This document shows positions 1-5,902 of a stretch of DNA of 6,217 nt, one piece after another. Origin of the DNA: an uncultured Pseudanabaenaceae cyanobacterium (GTDB lineage: Bacteria; Cyanobacteriota; Cyanobacteriia; PCC-9006; JAAUQQ01); contig CALLPZ010000171.1 in NCBI GenBank assembly GCA_938015405.1, positions 1-6,217 on the forward strand. Direction: 5' to 3'. The notes beneath the pieces were generated by a model. That model was not told the DNA's origin. It worked only from the letters and a program-made list of their open reading frames with translations, and made no database searches. The position numbers and the translations under genes were made by a program. The first letter of the stretch is position 1, and every line of letters begins with the position of its first letter.

Positions 1-126
1 CACTGCATCAGGAGCAATGAAAGATAGCTGCCTAGGAGAAAATTTGCGGAACTGACGCTCCACTTCTTCGATGACGAGGGTCTCCATGACGTTGACCCAG
101 GTGCATTGTGCTTTTTTAGCCTTCAT
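1..126 (-). CDS. ComFB-family protein, N-terminal part (cut by window edge)
   Basis: Only the first 42 codons are inside the window. They read MKAKKAQCTWVNVMETLV and onward to ...SPRQLSFIAPDAV, then run off the left edge. The pattern NVME-x-LV-x-x-EV-x-RQ followed by SP and PDAV matches the start of the ComFB (late competence development) domain and aligns without gaps to the complete paralogue next door (NAMEPLV..EVKRQ..). ComFB proteins are small cytoplasmic proteins; cyanobacterial members have been reported to bind cyclic dinucleotides such as c-di-GMP and to influence motility, competence or cell size. The start at 126 is the first ATG after an in-frame stop at 160-162, with GGGG about 7 bases upstream. 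The gene lies on the same strand as the paralogue, 312 bases downstream of it, and may have its own promoter. Family assignment is fairly secure; the role in this organism is inference. Confidence 0.8.
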   Translation of the reverse strand, partial: MKAKKAQCTWVNVMETLVIEEVERQFRKFSPRQLSFIAPDAV

Positions 127-438
127 TGAATACCCCAGCCAGAAATGATTCGAGGCAGGCTAATAACCCAACCTTGGGACCAGAATGTTACTTTCTCGTC
201 GCTGCAGGAAATATGTATTTTCCCTAAGTCTCTTATAGCAACTCTGTTCTAAACCGTGTGATGTTTGGAGGTCAGTTCAATGACTGTTCATCAGGGCAGA
301 GTGCTTGGCGGGAATTGAGTGAAAAACTATCTTGCCGAGGGTTCTGAGTGAACAGAATTGGCTGCAGAGCGCTGAGGATTGGGGCGATCGCTTCAGTCTC
401 AACGATTGCGCTGCGTCGATTCTGCAATCGGCAGGACC
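127..438. other. Intergenic region between the two ComFB genes
   Basis: No convincing gene was found in these 312 bases. They contain one HIP1 octamer (384-391), an inverted repeat CGATTGC/GCAATCG (403-409 and 424-430) just behind the complete ComFB gene, and the word CTAAACCGTGTGAT (249-262), which recurs at 4229-4242. The inverted repeat has a 14-base loop and no T-run on the minus strand, so it is at best a weak transcript end. An AT-rich stretch around 205-240 is a reasonable place for a minus-strand promoter for the downstream ComFB gene: TTGCTA and TACATA, 18 bases apart, can be read there. The match to consensus is poor. Confidence 0.4.
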
Positions 439-891
439 CTAGGCTGAGCGACTGGCCTGGTGAAGAGCCTGTTGGGTCGCTTGGAGCAGGGCACGTTTGA
501 CGGTGGGCACAAGGCTACCCCAGGTCAGGTTCGGAGCTCCTAAACAGACTGACAGCTCCTTGAGGGATTTTTGAGCATCGAACAGGCTATCTTCTGCCGA
601 GTAAAGCCGGGATTCTGAGCGTTGGGGAGATTGGTGCACGACCATAAGGCCCTGGCAGACGGCTTCGCTAATTTGGCCTTGCAATTCTTTCTTGGCACGG
701 GCCTGTTGCCAGGTCCAGCCTTCCTCGGTAGTGGCATAGAGCGCAGGGAGGAAGTTCAACGCATAGGCAACGACGTCAGAAGGATTGACGCTGCGAATGG
801 CGCTGGGGGCGAGTTGACTGACCTGCCGTTTGACCTCTTGCTCCACAAGGGGCTCCATGGCATTGCGATAGTTTCTGGAAGGAAGAGGCAT
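439..891 (-). CDS. ComFB-family (late competence development) protein
   Basis: This 150-residue protein has a ComFB domain over about residues 8-90: NAMEPLVEQEVKRQ (10-23), then SDVVAYALNFLPALYATTEEG (38-58, with the family hallmark AYALN-LP-LYAT-EEG), then a charged helix QQARAKKEL (62-70) and a final helix (72-86). Cyanobacterial ComFB proteins have been reported as receptors for c-di-GMP and related dinucleotides; that this one binds a nucleotide is inference. Residues about 92-150 form a tail beyond the usual domain, low in obvious motifs, ending in an Ala/Gln-rich helix (VKRALLQATQQALHQA). The start chosen is the ATG at 891, because the domain begins about 10 residues later, as is usual. 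A GTG at 957 would add 22 residues that look unlike protein. Neither start has a clear ribosome binding site. A second ComFB gene follows on the same strand. Confidence 0.9.
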   Translation of the reverse strand: MPLPSRNYRNAMEPLVEQEVKRQVSQLAPSAIRSVNPSDVVAYALNFLPALYATTEEGWTWQQARAKKELQGQISEAVCQGLMVVHQSPQRSESRLYSAEDSLFDAQKSLKELSVCLGAPNLTWGSLVPTVKRALLQATQQALHQASRSA

Positions 892-1229
892 AGCAAGAGG
901 GGATTGATGTGGGTGACGGCAGGACGTAACCGGTACTTGGTGCACTGGCCATATCACTGAGGACAGTCTTGGCCCATCAAAAGTCGCGATGGGAGGAGCT
1001 GAGGTGACGAGCCATGGCCTTACAGCAGGTTAAGCAGTGGCTTTAAGCCTGCTAAGCAACTCAGCTTTGAAGGTGTGCTAGTAATTTTTTTTACGTCGAC
1101 ATGTCTGTGATTCCGGATTGTCCCTCAACAAAGACAAGACGGGAGAGTCACAAGTGGCTCCGCAACGGTGACCTTCAAAAGCCAATGTCTTGGAGGGGGA
1201 ACCTTGCACTGTCTCAATACCGCCTAGAT
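892..1229. other. Intergenic region between reductase and ComFB genes
   Basis: No gene is supported in these 338 bases. The stretch must hold the end of the reductase transcript and the promoter of the complete ComFB gene, both on the minus strand. It shows an imperfect stem (AGCAGGTTAA at 1024-1033 against TTAAGCCTGCT at 1043-1053, one bulged base) and a run of eight T (1085-1092). On the minus strand the stem is not followed by a T-run, so it does not look like an intrinsic terminator. Small frames on both strands have no recognisable protein pattern. Confidence 0.4.
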
Positions 1230-2360
1230 CTAGTCTTCCCAGAGACGGCGACGATTTTGACCTTTGAGTCGTTGGTGGCTGTCTCGTAAGAGCGTGGGGA
1301 TATCGAGTTTTTCGGGGCAGCGAGGAAGGCAGTCGCCACAATCTGTGCAGCGATCGCCCCGGCGTCCGGGGAACCAATGGCCTGCATTTTCGAACATGCG
1401 GTACCGATATTGGCCAAAGTCTGTCATGTCATGGGCTAAGGCGAGATTCCGCAGGCGTAGCACCTCGGGGATGTTGATGGCTTCAGGACAAGGTAGGCAT
1501 TGATAGCATTGGCTGCATTGGTCGCTGGCCAATGTTTCGATTTTGGCTTGCTGGAGCCGTAGGTCGATGGCTTGTTCTGATTCCGTTAGGGGGCCAGTCT
1601 GGTTTGCGAGCGTTAAGGCTGGCTCTAGATCCGAGGGTTGGGCGGCTCCCAGGCTGAGGGTGCCAATACGTGGATCGCTGAGTAGGAAGCGATAGTTAAA
1701 GGCCAAGGGGGATAAGGGAGCACATTGTTGCGTCAGTTTCTCTGGAGGGGCGTAGAGCTGCCCGCCCTTATCCAAGGGGGAAATGATGAAAATGCCCAGG
1801 TCCAATTCTGCTGCTCGGGCAATGACTGGGGCCTGGCGTTGGAAGAAGTAGTAGTAATGCAGATTGACGAAAGCAAAGCGCTCGCTGTTGACGACTTCCA
1901 ATATCAACTCCTGTGAGCCGTGGGTAGAAAACCCCAGATGGCGAACGAGGCCTTCGTCTCTGGCTTGTTCTAGGGCCGCGAGGCAACCTTGGGGCGATCG
2001 CGCCTGCTGCCAATGGGCGGCTGTATTGATGCCATGGAGGGCGAGGCAATCTAGGTAGTCCACGCCCAGACGTTCAAGGGATTGCTCGAGTTGATGCCGA
2101 ATTTCGTCGCCGTTTTGGTTGGGTAGGAGTTTGGTGGTGAGGTAAATCTGGTCACGAGGGAGGGCTAGTTGGGCGATCGCCTGGCCCAAGAGTGCTTCAC
2201 TTTGACCATAGGCCCGAGCCGTCTCGAAATGGTTGATGCCGTTTGCAAAGGCTGGTTTCACCACAGCGGCCATTGTCTCTGCACTAGCCAGGCTGCGCAT
2301 GGTGCCTAGGGAGAAGACAGAGAGGGGCAGCTCGGTTTGGCCAAAGCGTCGATATTGCAT
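1230..2360 (-). CDS. Aldo/keto reductase with C-terminal 4Fe-4S ferredoxin-like domain
   Basis: The product is a 376-residue predicted soluble oxidoreductase of the COG1453 type. Residues 1 to about 265 form an AKR barrel: it opens with MQYRRFGQTELPLSVFSLGTM, and the catalytic set can be read as E46 (in HFETARAYG), Y51, K77 (LTTKLLP) and H109 (LALHG). Classical AKRs have Asp at the first position; Glu in HFETAR appears to be normal for this subfamily. Residues 282-352 carry two cysteine groups, C282-C285-C288-C291-P and C338-C341-C344-C348-P, which suggest one or two iron-sulphur clusters. Substrate is unknown; an NAD(P)H- or ferredoxin-linked redox role is inference. The start at 2360 is supported by the canonical N-terminus, though no Shine-Dalgarno is visible. 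It lies 173 bases downstream of the BFN gene on the same strand, with a probable terminator between, so it is likely transcribed separately. Confidence 0.93.
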   Translation of the reverse strand: MQYRRFGQTELPLSVFSLGTMRSLASAETMAAVVKPAFANGINHFETARAYGQSEALLGQAIAQLALPRDQIYLTTKLLPNQNGDEIRHQLEQSLERLGVDYLDCLALHGINTAAHWQQARSPQGCLAALEQARDEGLVRHLGFSTHGSQELILEVVNSERFAFVNLHYYYFFQRQAPVIARAAELDLGIFIISPLDKGGQLYAPPEKLTQQCAPLSPLAFNYRFLLSDPRIGTLSLGAAQPSDLEPALTLANQTGPLTESEQAIDLRLQQAKIETLASDQCSQCYQCLPCPEAINIPEVLRLRNLALAHDMTDFGQYRYRMFENAGHWFPGRRGDRCTDCGDCLPRCPEKLDIPTLLRDSHQRLKGQNRRRLWED

Positions 2361-2455
2361 TACGGCGAAAGGAGCAGGCTAGAGGAGTGAAGGGAGTGAT
2401 GATCTGGATGAGATTGCCCGGTGTCTGGCAATGAAGTCTGGTAACGAGAAGAGGC

Positions 2456-2496
2456 TCAAAACAGCAATAGGGACATGGCCTACGCCATATCCCTAT
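2456..2496 (-). terminator. Probable intrinsic terminator of the BFN gene
   Basis: ATAGGGACATGGC (2467-2479) pairs with GCCATATCCCTAT (2484-2496) over 13 positions with one mismatch and a 4-base loop. On the minus strand it is followed by TGTTTTG (complement of 2457-2463), a short T-tract after a brief spacer. It sits 38 bases behind the BFN stop and about 100 bases before the reductase start. The hairpin is very clear; the T-tract is short, so partial termination or a processing stem is also possible. Confidence 0.6.
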
Positions 2497-2533
2497 CCGA
2501 AGCCTGCTCCTAGAGCGTTTCTAATCGTCGGCG

Positions 2534-3019
2534 CTAATTGCCGAATTTTGCGAAGTCATCGGGGCTTAGATTCGAGAGAAACTGACGGAATTCCTGGCGT
2601 TCTCGCTCATCCTCATCCTGGTCTACAGGAATGGAGGCATCGGAAATAACTTCTTCCATCACCCATACCGGCGCTTCCATGCGGAGGGCCAGCACAATGG
2701 CATCGCTGGGCCGAGCATCCACTTCCCGAAACTCTTTGCCCTGCTTGAGACGGAGTTGGGCGTAGTAAGTATTGTCTTGCAAAGAATGGATAATCACCTT
2801 CTCCAGGTCCATCTCCCAGCTCTCAACAATATTGACCATGAGGTCATGGGTGAGAGGGCGGGGTGCGACTTGCTGGTTGATGGCGAGTTTGATGGCTTTG
2901 GCTTGATCTTGACTGATCCAGATCGGTAGGGCTCGACGCCCGTCTGAATCGGTCAGCATTACAATGGGGCTCATGGTTGCGGCATCAAAAGCGATCCCGT
3001 CAACTTGCATTTCAATCAT
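2534..3019 (-). CDS. BFN/DUF151 domain protein (bifunctional nuclease family)
   Basis: The 161-residue protein has a full BFN (DUF151) domain over about residues 1-128. Visible family motifs are MIEM-x-V-x-GIAFDA near the start, SPIVMLTD (17-24), LPIWISQDQA (31-40), RPLTHDL (54-60) and DARPSDAIVLALR (101-113). An acidic tail (132-161, DQDEDERERQEFRQFL then SPDDF) resembles that of other cyanobacterial members. The family name comes from plant proteins described as having RNase and DNase activity; the function of the bacterial proteins is largely unproven, so nuclease activity here is only a possibility. The start at 3019 matches the usual MIEM opening; a second in-frame ATG lies three codons on. 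It is transcribed away from ribE across a 203-base gap, and a strong hairpin follows its stop. Confidence 0.93.
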   Translation of the reverse strand: MIEMQVDGIAFDAATMSPIVMLTDSDGRRALPIWISQDQAKAIKLAINQQVAPRPLTHDLMVNIVESWEMDLEKVIIHSLQDNTYYAQLRLKQGKEFREVDARPSDAIVLALRMEAPVWVMEEVISDASIPVDQDEDERERQEFRQFLSNLSPDDFAKFGN

Positions 3020-3222
3020 GGTTTAGACGCTAAACTCGCGCGAGCTACATCAGCGGCAATCGCCTCTTTAATTATGACCTTCTGGGCTGCTGGCTTCCTG
3101 AAGTTTTGTAATTCTTTGATTAAGACTTGGTGCGATGCATTTCGGTCTCTAGATGATGACCTGCTGATCGTTTCGGTCGCAATTCCGCTTCTATCACGAC
3201 AATCTTTATCATCACGACACTT
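3020..3222. promoter_or_regulatory. Divergent control region between BFN gene and ribE
   Basis: These 203 bases separate two genes that start in opposite directions, so both promoters should lie here. A weak plus-strand candidate is TTGGTG (3127-3132) and TAGATG (3150-3155) with 17 bases between. AT-rich TTTAATTATGACC around 3067-3079 could give a minus-strand -10 element for the BFN gene. The 9-base word ATCACGACA occurs twice, at 3193-3201 and 3211-3219, the second ending three bases before the ribE ATG. No FMN riboswitch was recognised. The existence of promoters is inferred from gene layout; the exact boxes are uncertain. Confidence 0.4.
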
Positions 3223-3882
3223 ATGTTCACGGGGCTGATTCAGGGGCTGGGGTATATGCAGGCTGTTAATGATTATCAGCTCCGCGTTGACTGTGAGGCC
3301 GAGACAGCTGGGCTGATTTTGCAAGATGTCGAGATTGGCGACAGCATTGCGGTGGATGGGGCTTGTCTCACGGTGGAGACGATCTTGGCCCAGGGCTTTA
3401 TTGTTTCGGTTTCGCCGGAAACTCTGGCACGCACGACATTGGGGAAGCGATCGCCGACAGATCCCGTCAATTTAGAAACGTCTTTGCGAGTGGGGAGCAA
3501 ACTAGGAGGGCATTTTGTCACGGGCCATGTCGATGGTCAGGGCTCGCTGCTGTCAGTATCCCAGAGCGCCACATCCTGGGACTTACGTTTTGGTGAGCTG
3601 AGCGATGGATTGAAACCCTACATTCTGTCGAAGGGGAGCATTGCAGTGAATGGTATTAGCCTGACCATTGCGGACTGCGATGTCACTGGGGATTGGTTTA
3701 GTGTGGCGGTGATCCCCCATACCTATGCTTTGACCAATTTGGAAAAGTTGAATATGGGAGAAGCCGTGAATTTAGAGGGCGACATTCTGGGGAAATACGT
3801 GCAGCGTCTGCTGGTCATGCCGGCTGCTCAATCCGAATCTGATGTGGATGCCAGCTTTCTTTCTGAGCATGGCTATCTCTAA
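3223..3882 (+). CDS. ribE: Riboflavin synthase, alpha subunit
   Basis: This 219-residue enzyme converts two 6,7-dimethyl-8-ribityllumazine molecules into riboflavin and a pyrimidine, the last step of riboflavin synthesis in the cytoplasm; it usually acts as a trimer. Two lumazine-binding repeats are visible: residues 1 to about 96, opening with MFTGLIQGLG and containing S41, DGACLT with C48 and SPETLARTTLG; and about 97-193, with GGHFVTGHVDGQG (H97, H102), VNGISLTIADC and VIPHTYALTNL, closing with VNLEGDILGKYVQR. C48 and H102 fall where the E. coli enzyme has its conserved Cys and His. MFTGLI is the universal start, so 3223 is firm despite no Shine-Dalgarno. The last 20 residues are an extra tail. 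An intrinsic terminator lies 92 bases behind the stop, so the gene is probably transcribed alone or with the small frame after it. The gene is called ribE or ribC in different organisms. Confidence 0.97.
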   Translation: MFTGLIQGLGYMQAVNDYQLRVDCEAETAGLILQDVEIGDSIAVDGACLTVETILAQGFIVSVSPETLARTTLGKRSPTDPVNLETSLRVGSKLGGHFVTGHVDGQGSLLSVSQSATSWDLRFGELSDGLKPYILSKGSIAVNGISLTIADCDVTGDWFSVAVIPHTYALTNLEKLNMGEAVNLEGDILGKYVQRLLVMPAAQSESDVDASFLSEHGYL

Positions 3883-3929
3883 GCAGTGGCTACATCCATT
3901 TGGACATCGATCACCTGTCAAATCTAGAT

Positions 3930-4211
3930 ATGGCTGGTGGTGATGTGGATAGCGATCTTCATTGGACTAGCCTCGCCTTGAGCCTTGCTCAAGGCGCTTT
4001 TTTACTCACCGGGCTTGCTAGGGGAGATGATGAAAACGTTCTCAAAACCTGGCAATCGCGGCTTTCTCGCCATTGCTACAACTTGACTTCCCTGGGTTTG
4101 GAAGATCAGGCTGCTGCAATTTGTGATTGGCTGTGGCTGATTCTTTATTATACGTTCAATGGATTCGCCATTCGATACCTTCAACATCTCTGTCTGTGGA
4201 TTGAATGGTAA
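3930..4211 (+). CDS. Small hypothetical protein downstream of ribE
   Basis: I do not recognise the family. From the ATG at 3930 the frame gives 93 residues; a TTG at 3900 would add ten. The part from SLALSLAQGAFLLTGLARG (about residues 14-32) to SRLSRHCYNL and LEDQAAAICDWLWLILYY looks like a folded helical protein, with ordinary codon choice for the region, which argues that it is real. The last 20 residues (from YYTFNG on) fit less well and coincide with the point where the DNA becomes AT-richer, so the gene may be truncated. Against it: no ribosome binding site, and a strong intrinsic terminator hairpin (3974-4003) lies within the coding frame. It starts 47 bases behind the ribE stop. It may be a genuine lineage-specific gene, a truncated one, or a chance frame. 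Confidence 0.42.
   Translation: MAGGDVDSDLHWTSLALSLAQGAFLLTGLARGDDENVLKTWQSRLSRHCYNLTSLGLEDQAAAICDWLWLILYYTFNGFAIRYLQHLCLWIEW
3974..4003 (+). terminator. Intrinsic terminator behind ribE
   Basis: CGCCTTGAG (3974-3982) pairs perfectly with CTCAAGGCG (3988-3996) around the 5-base loop CCTTG, followed after one base by six T (3998-4003). This is a textbook Rho-independent terminator on the plus strand, 92 bases behind the ribE stop. It overlaps the small downstream frame, which would be cut off from ribE transcripts unless transcription reads through. Confidence 0.8.
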
Positions 4212-4864
4212 AGATGAGGCGATTTGGGCTAAACCGTGTGATTTGTTGAGCTGCAACTAAGTTCAATTCAAAAAAAATGAATTCTTTGGAATTTATTTTT
4301 GAGACTTGATTTGAGACTAGTGTCATCCCCATGCCTTTCACAGCATTTCCACAATACAACCAGATTTTTCCACAAGTCTTTGAATGTTTTCCCCAGCACC
4401 TGACGAAAGTATGGGCCTTTGATTCGCTCTATCTGGAAAAATGTGATATTCACTTTTATCAAATCCACAGCCCGTAAGGAGTACAGCCGATAACTGTGAG
4501 ACAAGCGCAAAGCCTTATTCTTTCGTTCTTGGGGACTCCAACTGGTCTGGTAGGACTGTTTTTGAGCTATTGACAAAGCCTCATATCCTGGGCAAACAAT
4601 AGTAGTCCAAGCAACAAATACCTTTTGGAATGAGCAGTGAGTTACAGGGTTCTGGTCTCACTTCAGTCTCAGCCTTAGGGGCTTTGAGTTAATCGTTTCA
4701 ATAGATGTTTCGTAACTGCACAAGCTCGTGAGTGAATTATTGGCTTTTCAGTTGTTGTGACATCCATGGGAGCTCGGGATTGCAGGTTTAGAAAGGCCTG
4801 TGGCTACCTTCTGTTGCTTGCTGTTTCTAGGGTTTATGTCGTTGCGTTTCGGAGAATGATGAAG
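4212..4864. other. Long region without a confident gene
   Basis: These 653 bases lie between the small frame behind ribE and the DUF2811 gene. The first two thirds are AT-richer than the flanks and lack HIP1 sites. They hold the repeated word CTAAACCGTGTGAT (4229-4242), a short stem AATTCA/TGAATT around seven A (4265-4283), a direct repeat of GAGACT spaced 13 bases (4311 and 4324), and a minus-strand open frame without an obvious start, listed separately. The rest (4660-4850) is expected to carry the DUF2811 promoter. No clear -35/-10 pair was found. Confidence 0.4.
4268..4657 (-). pseudogene. Unassigned open frame, possible gene or mobile-element remnant
   Basis: On the minus strand the frame stays open for 129 codons between a TGA at 4660-4658 and the stop at 4270-4268. 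It has no ATG; the only usable starts are weak ones such as TTG at 4576. The translation looks protein-like and basic: FVAWTTIVCPGYEAL, then SWSPQERKNKALRLSHSYRL, then LRAVDLIKVNITFFQIERI and FKDLWKNLVVLWKCCERHG. The end (SSLKNKFQRIHFF) falls in low-complexity AT-rich DNA. I do not recognise a family. The tone resembles the helical, basic end of a transposase, but no catalytic motif, terminal inverted repeat or target duplication was seen, so this is only a guess. Codon choice is richer in A/T than in the neighbouring genes. It may be the 3' remnant of a truncated gene, or an accidental frame. Confidence 0.27.
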
Positions 4865-5089
4865 ATGCAGACTGAAGTAATGAAGGTGCAGGCTGACGTG
4901 AGCATCCTGGCGGAAATTCCTGAAGATCTTTACCAATCCCTAGAGCGCTACCTGGAGCGTTATCCAGATTGGAGCCGTGAACGTGTTTTCTCTGCAGCGA
5001 TTTCTCTTTTCCTGTTGCAAAACGGTGAAAGCGATCGCCGGGCCAGCCGGTGCTATCTCGATTCCCTCTTTCAGCATTCTGCTGCTTAA
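4865..5089 (+). CDS. DUF2811 family small protein
   Basis: The 74-residue protein matches the cyanobacterial DUF2811 family: VSILAEIPEDLYQSLERYLE, then YPDWSRERVFSAAISLFLLQNG, then DRRASRCYLDSLFQ near the end. It looks like a compact helical protein; the short strand followed by two helices recalls small DNA-binding folds, but the function is unknown. The start is debatable. GGAG at 4851-4854 sits 10 bases before the ATG at 4865, which I chose; it is 4 bases from the ATG at 4859, and a further ATG at 4880 gives 69 residues, closest to where the family similarity begins. Upstream in-frame codons back to 4757 encode a hydrophobic stretch unlike the family and are probably not translated. It lies 149 bases before hemJ on the same strand, with a hairpin between. 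Confidence 0.85.
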   Translation: MQTEVMKVQADVSILAEIPEDLYQSLERYLERYPDWSRERVFSAAISLFLLQNGESDRRASRCYLDSLFQHSAA

Positions 5090-5238
5090 GTCATAGCAAG
5101 CTCTGCTGCCCCTGCCTCAGGCTTTTCTCAGGTCGGGGCAGGGCTCGTTACACTTCTGTCACAACGGAATTCATGGCTTGAGATCATCCAGTATCGTGAT
5201 GATTAATAACAAGCGCAGATATCCATCACCGTTGCACC
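5090..5238 (+). promoter_or_regulatory. Hairpin and hemJ upstream region
   Basis: CTGCCCC (5106-5112) pairs with GGGGCAG (5135-5141), and the stem continues inward imperfectly through CTCAG-like blocks, giving a large GC-rich hairpin right behind the DUF2811 stop. It is not followed by a T-run, so it may stabilise the 3' end or terminate weakly. Further on, TTGAGA (5178-5183) followed at 17-20 bases by GATTAATAA is a weak candidate for a hemJ promoter. Confidence 0.35.
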
Positions 5239-5826
5239 ATGGCTTACTACTGGTTTAAGGCATTTCATATTGTTGGGATTACAGCTTGGTTCGCCGGCAT
5301 GTTTTATCTTCCCCGGCTGTTTGTCTACCATGCAGAAGCTGCGGAGCAGCCAGAGCCTGCCCAAAGCATTTTGAAGGCGCAGTACCAAATCATGGAGAAG
5401 CGCCTCTACAGCATCATCATGACGCCGGCGCTGGTGTTGACTGTGGTAATGGGGGGCTGCTTGATTTCGACTGAGCCGCAGATTTTGAGCGATCGCTGGA
5501 TCCAGGTAAAGCTCTTCTGTGTTGCGATTTTGGTGGGCTATCATTTTTTCTGCAGCCGCATTATGAAGCGCTTTGCAGCTGATGATTGCGAGATGACGGG
5601 CCAGCAATTCCGTTGGTTTAATGAGTTCCCTACAGTATTTTTCGTGATCGTGGTGATGCTAGCTGTTTTCAAGAACAGTTTTCCAACGAGTGCTGCAAGT
5701 TGGAGTATTTTTGCCATGATTGTGGCGATGGCAGCCATTATTCAGCTCTATGCACGCAAGCGCCGCTTGGACCGGGAGCGCTTGGAGGCTGATTCGTCTG
5801 CTGTTCTTGACCCAACTGTTTCCTAG
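5239..5826 (+). CDS. hemJ: Protoporphyrinogen IX oxidase, HemJ type
   Basis: HemJ oxidises protoporphyrinogen IX to protoporphyrin IX, the branch point step before haem and chlorophyll, and is the form used by most cyanobacteria. The 195-residue product has the family pattern: YYWFKAFHIVG with H10, WFAGMFYLPRLFVYH (17-31), a conserved loop QYQIMEKRLY (48-57), ISTEP (76-80), WIQVKL with K91, and FNEFPTV (127-133) with AVFKN (142-146). About five hydrophobic segments can be read (roughly 8-28, 58-78, 88-108, 131-148, 154-172), consistent with an integral membrane protein. The conserved histidine near the N-terminus is thought to bind haem b in this family. The last 20 residues are a charged, non-conserved tail. 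Start 5239 gives the standard MxYYWFKAFH opening although no Shine-Dalgarno is seen. A very strong terminator follows, so it is likely the end of its transcript. Confidence 0.96.
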   Translation: MAYYWFKAFHIVGITAWFAGMFYLPRLFVYHAEAAEQPEPAQSILKAQYQIMEKRLYSIIMTPALVLTVVMGGCLISTEPQILSDRWIQVKLFCVAILVGYHFFCSRIMKRFAADDCEMTGQQFRWFNEFPTVFFVIVVMLAVFKNSFPTSAASWSIFAMIVAMAAIIQLYARKRRLDRERLEADSSAVLDPTVS

Positions 5827-5902
5827 ACTGTATCGCCCTATTGGAAGGGGCTGATGCTGTGGTGATAGTTGGTTGAGCTGATTGACAGAAATTTTTGACC
5901 CT

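Noticed and set aside
403..430. CGATTGC/GCAATCG inverted repeat as a terminator for the complete ComFB gene
   Set aside because: The loop is long, the stem is only 7 bp and no T-run follows on the minus strand, so it is not strong enough to call.
622..960. A 112-codon plus-strand frame opposite the complete ComFB gene
   Set aside because: It is fully antisense to a clear ComFB domain and its translation shows no family pattern; it is a shadow of that gene.
1078..1417. Several overlapping frames over the end of the reductase gene
   Set aside because: They lie in other frames of a well-supported coding region that includes the second cysteine cluster, and have low-complexity Arg/Ser/Pro-rich translations.
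3016..3324. A 102-codon minus-strand frame across the BFN-ribE gap
   Set aside because: It overlaps the certain start of ribE in antisense and ends at the BFN start; the translation has no recognisable pattern.
1031..3891. TAAGCAGTGGCT shared at 1031-1042 and 3880-3891
   Set aside because: A 12-base match is expected about once by chance in a window of this size, and one copy overlaps the ribE stop codon.
4748..4936. A minus-strand frame opposite the DUF2811 start region
   Set aside because: It is antisense to a recognised family protein and its His/Ser-rich translation looks artificial.
5135..5145. GGGGCAGGGCT, reminiscent of part of an FMN riboswitch
   Set aside because: The other conserved FMN elements are missing, and it lies before hemJ rather than a flavin gene; it is one arm of an ordinary GC-rich hairpin.
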